Of a DNA stretch of 30,861 bases, positions 23,851 through 30,861 are shown piece by piece (position 1 is the stretch's first letter; each line of letters opens with the position of its first letter). The notes under the pieces are model-generated. The model ran no database searches and was not told the DNA's origin. It saw nothing but the letters and a program-made list of their open reading frames with translations. This stretch comes from Gemmatimonadota bacterium (GTDB lineage: Bacteria > Latescibacterota > UBA2968 > UBA8231). A program made the position numbers and the translations under genes. The DNA lies in the NCBI GenBank assembly GCA_002712305.1, contig PATE01000025.1:1-30861 (forward strand), given 5' to 3'.

Positions 23851-24621
23851 TTACCGGCCAGCGTACGACTTGAGTCGTGTGATGTGCTGTGTGACGGCGG
23901 GCACGCCATAGGCGATGGGGCTGCCCACATTCAGGAAACGATATCCCCAGTCGATCTTCTGTTCGATCTCGTCCACATCGACGAGGGTTGTTCCCACGGC
24001 GATGCCCGATCCCTCGAGCCGTTTTGGCACTTCTTCCATGATGCTCTGAACTTCTGGTGAGCCGGTCTTGCCCATCACACCCAACGAGGCGGACAGATCA
24101 AGAGGGCCTACTAGAATGATGTCGATCTCACCCACCGCGGCAATCGCATCGAGATTGTCCCAGGCCTGTTTCGATTCCAACTGACAGATCAGCAGCGTCT
24201 CGTCATTGGCCGATTGGAGCACCTCATTCCAGTCCTCACCGGCAATCCGTGTCCACATGGGCGATAGACCTCGATTGCCCAGCGGCGGATAGTGTGCGGC
24301 ATCCACGGCGGCGGCAGCCTCTTCGGCCGTGTTCACCTGCGGAATCATGACCAGCACCGCACCCACATCATAGGCCTTCTTGATCAGGGCCGGATCGTTG
24401 TTGGCAACACGGATCATCGGCGCCACACCCCGCTGACGCGCCAGGACCGGGATCGTATCGAGGGCTTCCGAGCCGTAGGGCATGTGTTCGGTGTCAATCC
24501 ACAGAAAATCGATGCCTGTTTCCAGCGTCGGCCCGGCAATATGCGGGGAGAAGGCGGCCAGTCCTGTGCCGAAGACAACCTGGCCGTCGGCGAGTTTCTG
24601 TTTGATCGAATTGGGATACAT
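23851..24621 (-). CDS. HpcH/HpaI-family class II aldolase
   Basis: A 256-residue HpcH/HpaI aldolase/citrate lyase-like TIM barrel, the usual length for 2-oxo acid aldolases such as 2-keto-3-deoxy-L-rhamnonate aldolase. Visible motifs are FGTGLAAFSPHIAG, FLWIDTEHMPYG with its acidic and His residues, a VLVMIPQVNTAEEA segment, CQLESKQAWDNLDAIAAV with the metal-binding Glu, and IILVGPLDLSASLG with the metal-binding Asp. It should cleave a 2-keto-3-deoxy sugar acid or similar hydroxy-oxo acid into pyruvate and an aldehyde, with a divalent metal, in the cytoplasm. ATG 24621 is preceded by AAGGA nine bases upstream. It lies between uppP and the secreted dehydrogenase, which suggests a link to oxidised sugars, though the physiological substrate is unknown. 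Confidence 0.93.
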   Translation of the reverse strand: MYPNSIKQKLADGQVVFGTGLAAFSPHIAGPTLETGIDFLWIDTEHMPYGSEALDTIPVLARQRGVAPMIRVANNDPALIKKAYDVGAVLVMIPQVNTAEEAAAAVDAAHYPPLGNRGLSPMWTRIAGEDWNEVLQSANDETLLICQLESKQAWDNLDAIAAVGEIDIILVGPLDLSASLGVMGKTGSPEVQSIMEEVPKRLEGSGIAVGTTLVDVDEIEQKIDWGYRFLNVGSPIAYGVPAVTQHITRLKSYAGR

Positions 24622-24645
24622 GGAAAGACGTCCTTGGCCTGGTGG

Positions 24646-25479
24646 TTAGCCCGTGCGCAGGCTGATGAGGATGACGGCACCCAGGACGATGCGGTAGATG
24701 GCAAAGGCATGGGTGCCGAAACGTTCGAGAAAACGAAGGAGAAAACCAATACTGACATATCCACTCACAGCGGCCACGGCAATACCGATGGCCAGATTCA
24801 GCAACCCGGTCATACCCGGGTCAGCGGCCATCAATTCCATCAACTCAAACAGACCACTGCCCGCGATCGCCGGCAGCCCCAACAGGAAGGAAAATCGCGC
24901 AGCCTCGGGTCGAGAAAGGCCGACGAACAGGCCCCCCATGATCGTCGAGCCGGATCGTGAACAACCCGGGATCAGTGCCAGGGCCTGGCACCAGCCGATC
25001 AGCTGAATTCGCCAGAAGGTCAGCCGCTCCAGTTTGCGATCACGCTTTCCGATGCGCTCGGCGAGCAACAACAGCAGGGCCAGCACGATGAGGGCCCACG
25101 AGATGATCTCGAGATGGCGCAGTTCGTTTTCGATGTAGTCCTTGAAGCCGAGGCCGAACACGACGATGGGAATCGTGGCTGGCACGATGGCCCACGCCAT
25201 CAGTGAATCGGGGCTGTGGCGCAGATTGCGCTGGGCGATGCCCTGCAGCGCCGCGACGGTCAATCTCTGGATATCCCGGGCAAAGAAGACAAAGACCGCG
25301 ACCAGAGTGCCAAGCTGAATGGCGGCGGAGAAAGCTGCACCAGGGTCCTCCCAGCCGAAGAGCCACGGAACGATGCGAAGATGCGCCGTGGATGAGATCG
25401 GGAGAAACTCCGTCAATCCCTGCACAAGTCCCAGAATCACCGCCTGGAAGGGTGTCATGGGACCTGTTACATCTGTCAC
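24646..25479 (-). CDS. uppP: Undecaprenyl-diphosphatase (BacA/UppP)
   Basis: A 277-residue polytopic membrane protein of the UppP/BacA family, which hydrolyses undecaprenyl diphosphate to the monophosphate and so recycles the lipid carrier for peptidoglycan and surface polysaccharides. The two signature regions are intact: GLVQGLTEFLPISSTAHL (with catalytic Glu and Ser) and IPGCSRSGSTIMGG (with the essential Arg and Ser). Seven or eight hydrophobic spans are visible. GTG 25479 overlaps the stop of the DUF1015 gene as GTGA, which supports this start and coupled translation; ATG 25458 is the alternative. Its presence in a sugar-oxidation operon rather than in the polysaccharide block is unusual, though the carrier it recycles is the one used by the nearby Wzx/Wzy pathway. 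Confidence 0.95.
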   Translation of the reverse strand: MTDVTGPMTPFQAVILGLVQGLTEFLPISSTAHLRIVPWLFGWEDPGAAFSAAIQLGTLVAVFVFFARDIQRLTVAALQGIAQRNLRHSPDSLMAWAIVPATIPIVVFGLGFKDYIENELRHLEIISWALIVLALLLLLAERIGKRDRKLERLTFWRIQLIGWCQALALIPGCSRSGSTIMGGLFVGLSRPEAARFSFLLGLPAIAGSGLFELMELMAADPGMTGLLNLAIGIAVAAVSGYVSIGFLLRFLERFGTHAFAIYRIVLGAVILISLRTG

Positions 25480-26843
25480 GGCGACTCAGTGTCGCCCGCA
25501 AGACGACGACACTCCAGGTAGTATCGCTTCTCTTCCGCTTCTCCGAGGGAGAAGGACTTGCGCGGCAGAGGGCCGTCTTGGAGGATGGTGGGAAATAGGG
25601 CGTGTTTGTCGATGACCTGCGATACGAGCCCCACATTGCCGGGCTGCGAGCCCACCTTGTGCGCCGTCTCGGCGCCGTGGATATAGTCGACCTGAAGTTC
25701 CCCATGTTCGTTGCCGAACCCATTGAGGAATTCCTGCAGGGACACCGCCTCCAGCGAATGAGTGGGCTGATGGACGGTGAGAATGCCCTGGTATGGAGTG
25801 CCGTCCCGCCCCCCGGCGACATACGGCAGATGGTGGTCCTCGCTCTCATCGAGACTGTCGCACATCTGCAGCCAGCGGGATCGGTCGTCGACGGCCTCGA
25901 TTTCAACCTGTGAGCCCTGCTGCCGATAGAAATCTTCCATGGCCGCGAGCAGGGCTCGGTGATCGACGTTGAACACGACCCGATGAATCGGCTCAAAGGT
26001 CAACCCGTCGTCGTGCAGATTGACCAACTCGACCAATGCGTGGCGGGCCGGATGGTCCGCCACATGCTGTAGCCCTCCCGCCTGAGACTTGATCTGTTCC
26101 CAGACCTCCTTGGCCGTGGCGAAGGAATGGTTGCCATCACCCATCGCATAGAGTAGGGGGTCGGTTCCTGAGCCGTTTGACCCAAAACCAGGTGCTGAGG
26201 CCAACGCGCGCAAGGCGGCGATGATCTGCTCGATCAGTGTCGCGTCGGTCACGTGCCAGCCTCGAACCCGACCACCACCAAACATCAACTCCGTGTCGTA
26301 GGCCGTCGGAAGGGGAATCTCGGTCAGCGGCTCGATCACCGTACGCTGCGGATCGTCGATGAGAACCAGAATGTGTGGTGCCTCGACCAGCGCATCCTGG
26401 CGTACTTCGATACGCGGTGGGAGTCGCTCGAGGACGGTTCCTTCCGTCGTCCGGATCAGGGTCGTGGCGTCCTGGGCATAGGAGTATTGCTCCAGGTCGA
26501 GGGCGACCATGAGTCCCCACCGGGAGGGGGCATGTGCCGTCTGCCGATCGACCAACAGGAATCCGGGTTCGCCTTCGACCAGCACATCTGCGTCAAGACA
26601 CGAACGCATGGCCGATCGGATCTGCTCGATTCGAGCGCCACGATTCTCATCGTGTAGATAGACTTCCGGGTAGATGAGTTGCAGACTCGATGGTTCGTTC
26701 CCGACGTGTTCTTCCACCTGCTGCCAGTATTGTGGATCGGATGTGTGCTGATCGCAGGCGATGACCGACCACTTCGCCAGATCGATGTCTGGGCGGGGCA
26801 GCATGATGCGGGGCACGGCGAGCGCGATATCGTCGAAACGCAT
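25476..26843 (-). CDS. DUF1015-family protein
   Basis: A 455-residue DUF1015 protein, a soluble family of unknown biochemical function found widely in bacteria and archaea, often near amino-acid or serine metabolism genes. Its recognisable segments are VPRIMLPRPDIDLAKW at the N-terminus, SVIACDQHTSDPQYWQQVE, LYAMGDGNHSFATAKEVWE (the family's GDGNH motif) and KSFSLGEAEEKRYYLE at the C-terminus. No signal peptide or membrane span is seen. ATG 26843 is preferred because AAGG lies just upstream; an in-frame GTG at 26870 would add nine residues. It is the first gene of the minus-strand operon and diverges from the PhyH-family gene. The GTGA overlap with uppP implies co-expression, but no functional link is known and none should be assumed. 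Confidence 0.88.
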   Translation of the reverse strand: MRFDDIALAVPRIMLPRPDIDLAKWSVIACDQHTSDPQYWQQVEEHVGNEPSSLQLIYPEVYLHDENRGARIEQIRSAMRSCLDADVLVEGEPGFLLVDRQTAHAPSRWGLMVALDLEQYSYAQDATTLIRTTEGTVLERLPPRIEVRQDALVEAPHILVLIDDPQRTVIEPLTEIPLPTAYDTELMFGGGRVRGWHVTDATLIEQIIAALRALASAPGFGSNGSGTDPLLYAMGDGNHSFATAKEVWEQIKSQAGGLQHVADHPARHALVELVNLHDDGLTFEPIHRVVFNVDHRALLAAMEDFYRQQGSQVEIEAVDDRSRWLQMCDSLDESEDHHLPYVAGGRDGTPYQGILTVHQPTHSLEAVSLQEFLNGFGNEHGELQVDYIHGAETAHKVGSQPGNVGLVSQVIDKHALFPTILQDGPLPRKSFSLGEAEEKRYYLECRRLAGDTESP

Positions 26844-26956
26844 AGGGCCTTGGGTGAGGTCGGTGTGCACATGAATGTGCGATCGAGTGTAGCGGCGGTG
26901 TGTAGTGGGGGCAAGGCAAGCGACCTATCTTGAGCGAGGCTTCAAGACGAGGAGCG

Positions 26957-26962
26957 AGGAGG
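26957..26962 (+). promoter_or_regulatory. Strong ribosome-binding site of the PhyH-family gene
   Basis: AGGAGG six bases before ATG 26969. It fixes the start there and not at an upstream in-frame TTG at 26930. Most plus-strand polysaccharide genes of the window lack such a site. Confidence 0.85.
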
Positions 26963-26968
26963 AGACAG

Positions 26969-27742
26969 ATGATCGACGAACAGGACATTCAGCGGTTTCT
27001 AGAGGATGGTGCCTTCACCGTGGACACACCCATCTCGACGGACCGCATCACAGCCGCAGCAGAGGCCCTCGACCGACTGCTTCCCCAAAAGGACGGACGA
27101 CCCCGATCGGGAGCGACGTGCAACTATGACGATCCGGCACTGATCGATCTCATCCAGGATCCCTTCTTTGAGCAAGTCGCCCGACATGTGTTGGACTCGC
27201 CAGCCGTCTATTTCTTCCAGACGGCCATCATCACCGCCTTTCCTCAACCCGGTGTCGAATTCAGTTTCGATCAGCACGTCGATACGCAATACACCCTGAG
27301 TGATCTCGACGGATCGCCGCGTCGCTTGACGTGCAGTTTCTTCCTGTGGTTGTCGGATGTGGCTGCAGATCAGGCGCCGATGATGTATCGTCCCGGCAGT
27401 CACCGACCCCTGGCGGCCCACTGGGAAACACAAACCGACTTGGTCGATGAGATTCCGCGTATCATTGGCATCAAACTCGCCGATCTCCCTGACCTAAACT
27501 ATGCCGAGCCGCAGCCACTGCTGGCCAAAGCCGGTCAGGTGTCGGTGCTGACGACGGGCATGGTCCACGGGGCGTCGGTGAATACGGGTGATACGCCGCG
27601 CAAGGCCATGGTCATCACTTTCCACGATGTGGATGTGCCCGTCGGGTTGCCCGAGGTGCAGGAAGTCACCAAGCGGAAGTACGACGCGATGCTCCGCAAT
27701 ATCCTTTCACCGGAGCGGCGGCACATCGTTCGGCCCAGCTAA
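26969..27742 (+). CDS. Phytanoyl-CoA dioxygenase (PhyH) family Fe(II)/2-oxoglutarate oxygenase
   Basis: A 257-residue PhyH-type non-haem iron oxygenase. The facial triad is visible: His103 and Asp105 in FDQHVDTQY and His200 in TTGMVHGASVNTG, with Arg211 as the probable 2-oxoglutarate anchor. The cupin core between them (TCSFFLWLSDVAADQAPMMYRPGSH) contains the family's substrate-side PGSH segment. Family members hydroxylate very different molecules (phytanoyl-CoA, ectoine, antibiotics, phosphonates), so the substrate is open. The start is fixed by the AGGAGG site. It is a single plus-strand gene, divergent from the DUF1015 operon and convergent with the lactonase gene. PhyH paralogues beside FAD_oxidored and lactonase genes are frequent in Latescibacterota-like genomes, which is a recollection rather than something computed here. 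Confidence 0.9.
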   Translation: MIDEQDIQRFLEDGAFTVDTPISTDRITAAAEALDRLLPQKDGRPRSGATCNYDDPALIDLIQDPFFEQVARHVLDSPAVYFFQTAIITAFPQPGVEFSFDQHVDTQYTLSDLDGSPRRLTCSFFLWLSDVAADQAPMMYRPGSHRPLAAHWETQTDLVDEIPRIIGIKLADLPDLNYAEPQPLLAKAGQVSVLTTGMVHGASVNTGDTPRKAMVITFHDVDVPVGLPEVQEVTKRKYDAMLRNILSPERRHIVRPS

Positions 27743-27841
27743 AGTCAGTCACCACGACCTGGAAGTGCGAAAGTGCTGCTGTGTCCGTCTCCAGTACTGC
27801 CATGTTCCGATGTTGTGCGAGCAGGGCTGAAAGGATGGGCA

Positions 27842-28858
27842 CTAGTCCCGTCGCATGGAGATCACCCACGAGACCGGTCCACAGTTGTAGTGGGTGGCCT
27901 CCGATCTCTCACCCGAGTCCTGATCGATCTGCCAGCGGGTCAGTCGACCCTCTTCGGTGTTACCCGCGGCAAACAGGAATCGGCTGTCCGGGCTGACGGT
28001 GATCGGTCGCGGATTCGGATCGGCTAGCGTCAGACCGGTCGGCTGCAGCGATCCGTCCTCATTGACCATGAATCCCGCAACGCTGTGATGGCCACGATTT
28101 CCTGAAAAGAGAAACCGGCCATTGGGGCTGATGTGGAGTTGGGAAGGGTGGTTGGGCTCGTCGAATCCCTCTTCGGGCAACGAGGTGAGGGTTTCTTTTG
28201 CACTCAGACAACCTGTGGACTCGTCATAGTCCCAGATCGTCACACTCGAGCCCTGTTCACCATTGGTGTAGGCGTAGCGCCCCGACGGGTGAAAACAGAG
28301 ATGCCGAGGTCCCTGACCTGGGGGAGGCGACACCTGTGGTGGGTCGTTGGCTGTCAGCTTCCCGGTGGCTTCATCGAAGCGGAACTGATAGACACAGTTG
28401 GCCTCGTCCACGTGCGGCACGAAAGCAAAACGGTTGCTCGGGTCGGTCTGGATGTAGTGGGCCCGCAGTTCGGTCGGGTTGTGGGAGGTTCGCTGCCCTC
28501 CGAGTGCCCCATCGGTGTCGATGGGATCGGTCGTCGCCATGCCATCCGAGTAGTAGGCGCCAAGCAGAAACCGGCCCGTGTTGTCCGTCGAGAGATGGCA
28601 GGGATTGCCACCCATCTCGGTCTGTCCCGTGAGTGTCAGATCTCCGTCATCACCGATACGGTAGCTGCGCGCCAGGTGCTGACCATCCACCTGGACACTG
28701 ACATACAGATGCTGACGATCCGGCGACACGGCCAGGGGCCCGGGAGGTCCATCACAGGCTAGATCGGACAACCGCCGCAAGTCGCCGGCAGAATCGATGG
28801 CGTCGACGATGACTTTGGGTTCGGGGCCACCGATGCTGGTGATGAGGTAGTCGGTCAT
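27842..28858 (-). CDS. Lactonase-family seven-bladed beta-propeller (6-phosphogluconolactonase-like)
   Basis: A 338-residue propeller of the lactonase/Pgl family (PF10282 type). Repeated blades carry SPDRQHLYVSVQVDGQ, TDNTGRFLLGAYYSDG, HPSGRYAYTNGEQGSSV, SPNGRFLFSGNRGHHSV and SPDSRFLFAAGNTEEG, a spaced pattern of nS-P-n-G-R-F/Y-L/A motifs. The segment GQGPRHLCFHPSGR is a landmark of the family. The likely role is hydrolysis of a sugar lactone, but many paralogues have no proven activity. ATG 28858 is chosen: AAGGTG lies upstream and a longer version, extending to 28942, overlaps the preceding gene. The gap to the FAD gene stop is seven bases and the ribosome-binding site overlaps that stop, so the two are co-translated. 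Lactone hydrolysis after dehydrogenation by the FAD enzyme is a reasonable hypothesis. Confidence 0.88.
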   Translation of the reverse strand: MTDYLITSIGGPEPKVIVDAIDSAGDLRRLSDLACDGPPGPLAVSPDRQHLYVSVQVDGQHLARSYRIGDDGDLTLTGQTEMGGNPCHLSTDNTGRFLLGAYYSDGMATTDPIDTDGALGGQRTSHNPTELRAHYIQTDPSNRFAFVPHVDEANCVYQFRFDEATGKLTANDPPQVSPPPGQGPRHLCFHPSGRYAYTNGEQGSSVTIWDYDESTGCLSAKETLTSLPEEGFDEPNHPSQLHISPNGRFLFSGNRGHHSVAGFMVNEDGSLQPTGLTLADPNPRPITVSPDSRFLFAAGNTEEGRLTRWQIDQDSGERSEATHYNCGPVSWVISMRRD

Positions 28859-28865
28859 CTGTTCT

Positions 28866-30749
28866 TCACCTTTTCCCTGCAGACCAATCAACGATCTGTT
28901 CGCTGACACGGATCTCGCACAGTCGTGCATGGTCGAGACCATGGGTTGTCTCGATGGTCAGCCGTAGTGCATCGATGGTTGGTGTGGAGTCGAAGTTGTG
29001 GATGTTGAGACGCTGATAGTTGTCGGTGATGTGGACGAGGGACTGCCACTGGCCCGAGACCTCCGCCTCCAGTTGATAGGCCTGAATCGTTTCGGGTTGA
29101 GCACAGCCATACTTCATGCGTTCGACGTAGGCGTCGGAATGACTCAGGGTCAGCACACGATGAAGACCCGTATCAAACACGAGTTGGACTCGAGCGACCC
29201 GGACCGACTTGGGCCAGCGCAGTTCCAGCCACGCGGGGAAACCCTGGGCGGCGTCGCTCATCCACCGGTGTGAGCCCGGGTTGGCCACGTCGGGTGCGGC
29301 TCCTCCTTCGCCGTGTACGCTACGGGTCTGACCACTCACGACATTCACTGCTTCACCTCCAGGGACTTCGCTGGAGGCGCGGATCGTGGCCTGAGGCGCC
29401 ACGTCGTTTTCGTCGCTGTTGGTACAGCCGATGAGGAAGGCATCGTCACGCAGAAGTCGTTGTTGGATCGCGCTGATCGCCTTCGCGTCACCCGCCAGCT
29501 GCACCGCCGAACGCTCGTGCAGCGCCGCGAAGGCAGCCGCTGTACCCACGCCCTGGCCGATGACGGCACACGTGGCCATGACACGGGTCGACGAGAATCC
29601 AACGTGGGTCGCTGAAATGTTGCGTCCTGCAAACATCAAATTCTCCACGTTGCTTGAGACACAACTACGCAGGGGGATGTCGTACAGGTGTGGGGGTTTG
29701 GGTTGATTGCACGGAGGCAGATCCACTGCGTCCACACCCTCTGGAGGATGGGTGTCGAGAGACCATCCACCATAGGCAATCGTGTCATCGAAGGGTCGCG
29801 CCGCGAGGATGTCGTTTTCGCTGAGCACATGTTGGCCGACAAAGCGACGACTCTCCCGCTTGCCGGGCAGGAAACCAAACCAGTCTAGGGCCCAGCAATC
29901 GGCGCCGTGGTCGCCATCATTCTTGATGTGATTCCACACGCCTAGCATGATCGCCAGCAGTTCGTCCCGGATGGTCTCGTTGTCCTTCACCGTATTCAGA
30001 ACACCTCCCCATTCGACCCACCAGTAGCCGTATTCGAGGCCGCGATCAACGCCGGGCGCACCGTGGGGCCGTAAGCGAAGGTCGTGCTCCGTGAACTTGC
30101 GAACCCAGGGCGGAGCCACGAAGGGGACGGGGTAGTCGTGTTGTCGCGCCTGAAACAGCAGGGTCGACCCGAGGCGCTTGTTGTCGGCCTCTTCCTGTGC
30201 CTGGGGTTCACCAAATTCCGCCTTGGATTCGCGACCTTCACGAAAGGCCGCGCCCGCCTCTAGTCCGAGTCGGCCATCACCGGTGCAATCGATGAAGAGG
30301 TGGGCTTTGATGTCGAAGCGGTCCTCTGTCGATTGGCGCAGAGCACTGGCTTCGACGATCTGCCCATCAAAGACAGTGGCTCCGTCGACGGCGGTGTTGA
30401 GCATGAGGGTCAAGTTCGGCTCCGCCCGGCACTTCTCGTACAGGATCAGGTCGAGCATCGACGCCGAGCGCTGAGGGTTGCGCAGGCTCGTCTCGAGGCG
30501 GATCTCCTCGAGGATGCCGCCCTCACGTGCTTCGGTGGCGCTTTCAAGGCCGCGACTGCCGGAGGCGTCGGCGCCGACGATGTGCATGCGAACCTCTGAC
30601 GAGGCATTGCCCCCCAGCACGGGTCGATCCTGGCACAGAATGACCCTTGCCCCATTTCGGGCTGCAGCCAATGCGCAGGGTACACCGGCGGGTCCGCCAC
30701 CGGCGACGAGGACGTCGCACTCCAGTTCATGGGTCTGTAGGATGGACAT
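28866..30749 (-). CDS. FAD-dependent oxidoreductase (FAD_oxidored) with discoidin-like C-terminal domain
   Basis: A 627-residue two-part protein. The N-terminal dinucleotide-binding fold has VLVAGGGPAGVPCALAAARNG (glycine motif at residues 17-22), followed by GGNASSEVRM at 47-56, the signature of the PF12831 FAD_oxidored family, LFIDCTGDGRLG, and a late FAD contact, NLMFAGRNISATH, then a helix with MATCAVIGQGVGTAAA. From about residue 470 to the end there is a separate beta-rich part (TIRASSEVPGG, WMSDAAQGFPAWLELRWP, VARVQLVFDTGLH, LCEIRVSEQ) that reads as an F5/8 type C (discoidin-like) fold. No signal peptide or Tat motif is seen with ATG 30749, chosen because AAAGGAG lies upstream and the glycine motif then begins at the expected distance. 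It heads an operon with the lactonase. The substrate is unknown. Confidence 0.87.
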   Translation of the reverse strand: MSILQTHELECDVLVAGGGPAGVPCALAAARNGARVILCQDRPVLGGNASSEVRMHIVGADASGSRGLESATEAREGGILEEIRLETSLRNPQRSASMLDLILYEKCRAEPNLTLMLNTAVDGATVFDGQIVEASALRQSTEDRFDIKAHLFIDCTGDGRLGLEAGAAFREGRESKAEFGEPQAQEEADNKRLGSTLLFQARQHDYPVPFVAPPWVRKFTEHDLRLRPHGAPGVDRGLEYGYWWVEWGGVLNTVKDNETIRDELLAIMLGVWNHIKNDGDHGADCWALDWFGFLPGKRESRRFVGQHVLSENDILAARPFDDTIAYGGWSLDTHPPEGVDAVDLPPCNQPKPPHLYDIPLRSCVSSNVENLMFAGRNISATHVGFSSTRVMATCAVIGQGVGTAAAFAALHERSAVQLAGDAKAISAIQQRLLRDDAFLIGCTNSDENDVAPQATIRASSEVPGGEAVNVVSGQTRSVHGEGGAAPDVANPGSHRWMSDAAQGFPAWLELRWPKSVRVARVQLVFDTGLHRVLTLSHSDAYVERMKYGCAQPETIQAYQLEAEVSGQWQSLVHITDNYQRLNIHNFDSTPTIDALRLTIETTHGLDHARLCEIRVSEQIVDWSAGKR

Positions 30750-30751
30750 AG

Positions 30752-30777
30752 GGCAAGGCTCTCCTTTGCCTGGCAAA
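30752..30777. promoter_or_regulatory. RBS-overlapping hairpin and adjoining inverted repeat upstream of the FAD gene
   Basis: GGCAAGG (30752-30758) can pair with CCTTTGCC (30763-30770) around a four-base loop with one bulged T. The same strand region encodes the minus-strand AAAGGAG ribosome-binding site (30761-30767). Overlapping it, TTTGCCTGGCAAA (30765-30777) is a perfect 13-base inverted repeat. Either an operator or a translation-occluding structure would fit. Confidence 0.4.
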
Positions 30778-30861
30778 GTAGCGCACCCATGAGCTGAGAC
30801 AAGGTTGTCCTTTGAACGAAGCGCGGGTTTTGCAAACAATTGTCTGTCAACGAACGTCAGG

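Noticed and set aside
25040-25996. Minus-strand open frame (318 codons) overlapping uppP and DUF1015 in another frame
   Set aside because: Same-strand shadow frame rich in Arg, Ser and Pro; the two real genes have complete family signatures and a GTGA junction.
30821-30850. TTGACA (minus strand, 30850-30845) as a -35 element of the FAD-lactonase operon
   Set aside because: No acceptable -10 hexamer lies 16-18 bases downstream (the bases are CCCGCG), and no sigma-54 GG-N10-GC pattern fits either.
1-30861. CRISPR arrays, tRNA genes, insertion sequences or phage genes
   Set aside because: No regularly spaced direct repeats, no cloverleaf-type sequence and no transposase, integrase or phage motif was recognised on either strand.

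Overview
This 30.9 kb window looks like chromosome from an uncultured, GC-rich Gram-negative bacterium, probably of the FCB/Latescibacterota-like kind. That placement is an inference. It rests on a secreted protein with a C-terminal FlgD/type IX-like sorting domain (YPNPFN start, ending in KLVLVR). It also rests on the co-occurrence of a phytanoyl-CoA dioxygenase-family enzyme, a FAD_oxidored protein carrying a discoidin-like tail, a DUF1015 protein and an HpcH/HpaI aldolase. No tRNA, rRNA, transposase, CRISPR array or prophage signal was seen. Coding density is very high and no gene-free stretch reaches 300 bases.

Region A (1-5443, all +) is the first half of an exopolysaccharide/O-antigen locus: the end of a GT2 glycosyltransferase, a DegT-type aminotransferase, a GT4-like glycosyltransferase, a DUF3473-type polysaccharide deacetylase, a SAM methyltransferase and an NAD-dependent sugar-nucleotide epimerase. 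Several junctions are ATGA/GTGA overlaps. The run ends in two stacked hairpins. Region B (5513-7314) holds a SixA-type phosphatase (-) and, divergently, a 356-residue protein that reads as two YjbQ/UPF0047 modules in tandem, closed by a strong terminator.

Region C (7335-20011) resumes polysaccharide synthesis. It has a phosphomannomutase/phosphoglucomutase, a Wzx-like flippase, a Wzy/WaaL-like O-antigen ligase/polymerase, a GT4, an AsnB-type amidotransferase, an oppositely oriented GT4 that overlaps asnB at the 3' end, a NodU-type carbamoyltransferase, a membrane GT2 and the initiating polyprenyl-phosphate glycosylphosphotransferase. Together this is a nearly complete Wzx/Wzy-type pathway: precursor, lipid-linked initiation, chain extension, decoration (amidation, carbamoylation, methylation, deacetylation), flipping and polymerisation. 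No Wzz/Wzc/Wza co-polymerase or export gene and no exosortase lies in the window.

Region D (20080-26843, all -) is a probable five-gene operon read from right to left: DUF1015 protein, UppP undecaprenyl-diphosphatase (GTGA-coupled), HpcH/HpaI aldolase, a secreted GSDH-type dehydrogenase beta-propeller with the sorting tail, and an M28 metallopeptidase. Region E (26969-30749) contains a PhyH-family dioxygenase (+) and a two-gene minus-strand operon (FAD oxidoreductase, then a lactonase-type beta-propeller). An inverted repeat and an RBS-overlapping hairpin lie upstream of the FAD gene. Regions D and E look like carbohydrate oxidation/catabolism, but no substrate can be read from the sequence.

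The most unusual single items are the tandem YjbQ protein, whose two halves keep complementary parts of the family signature, and the apparently cytoplasmic FAD enzyme with a discoidin-like tail.
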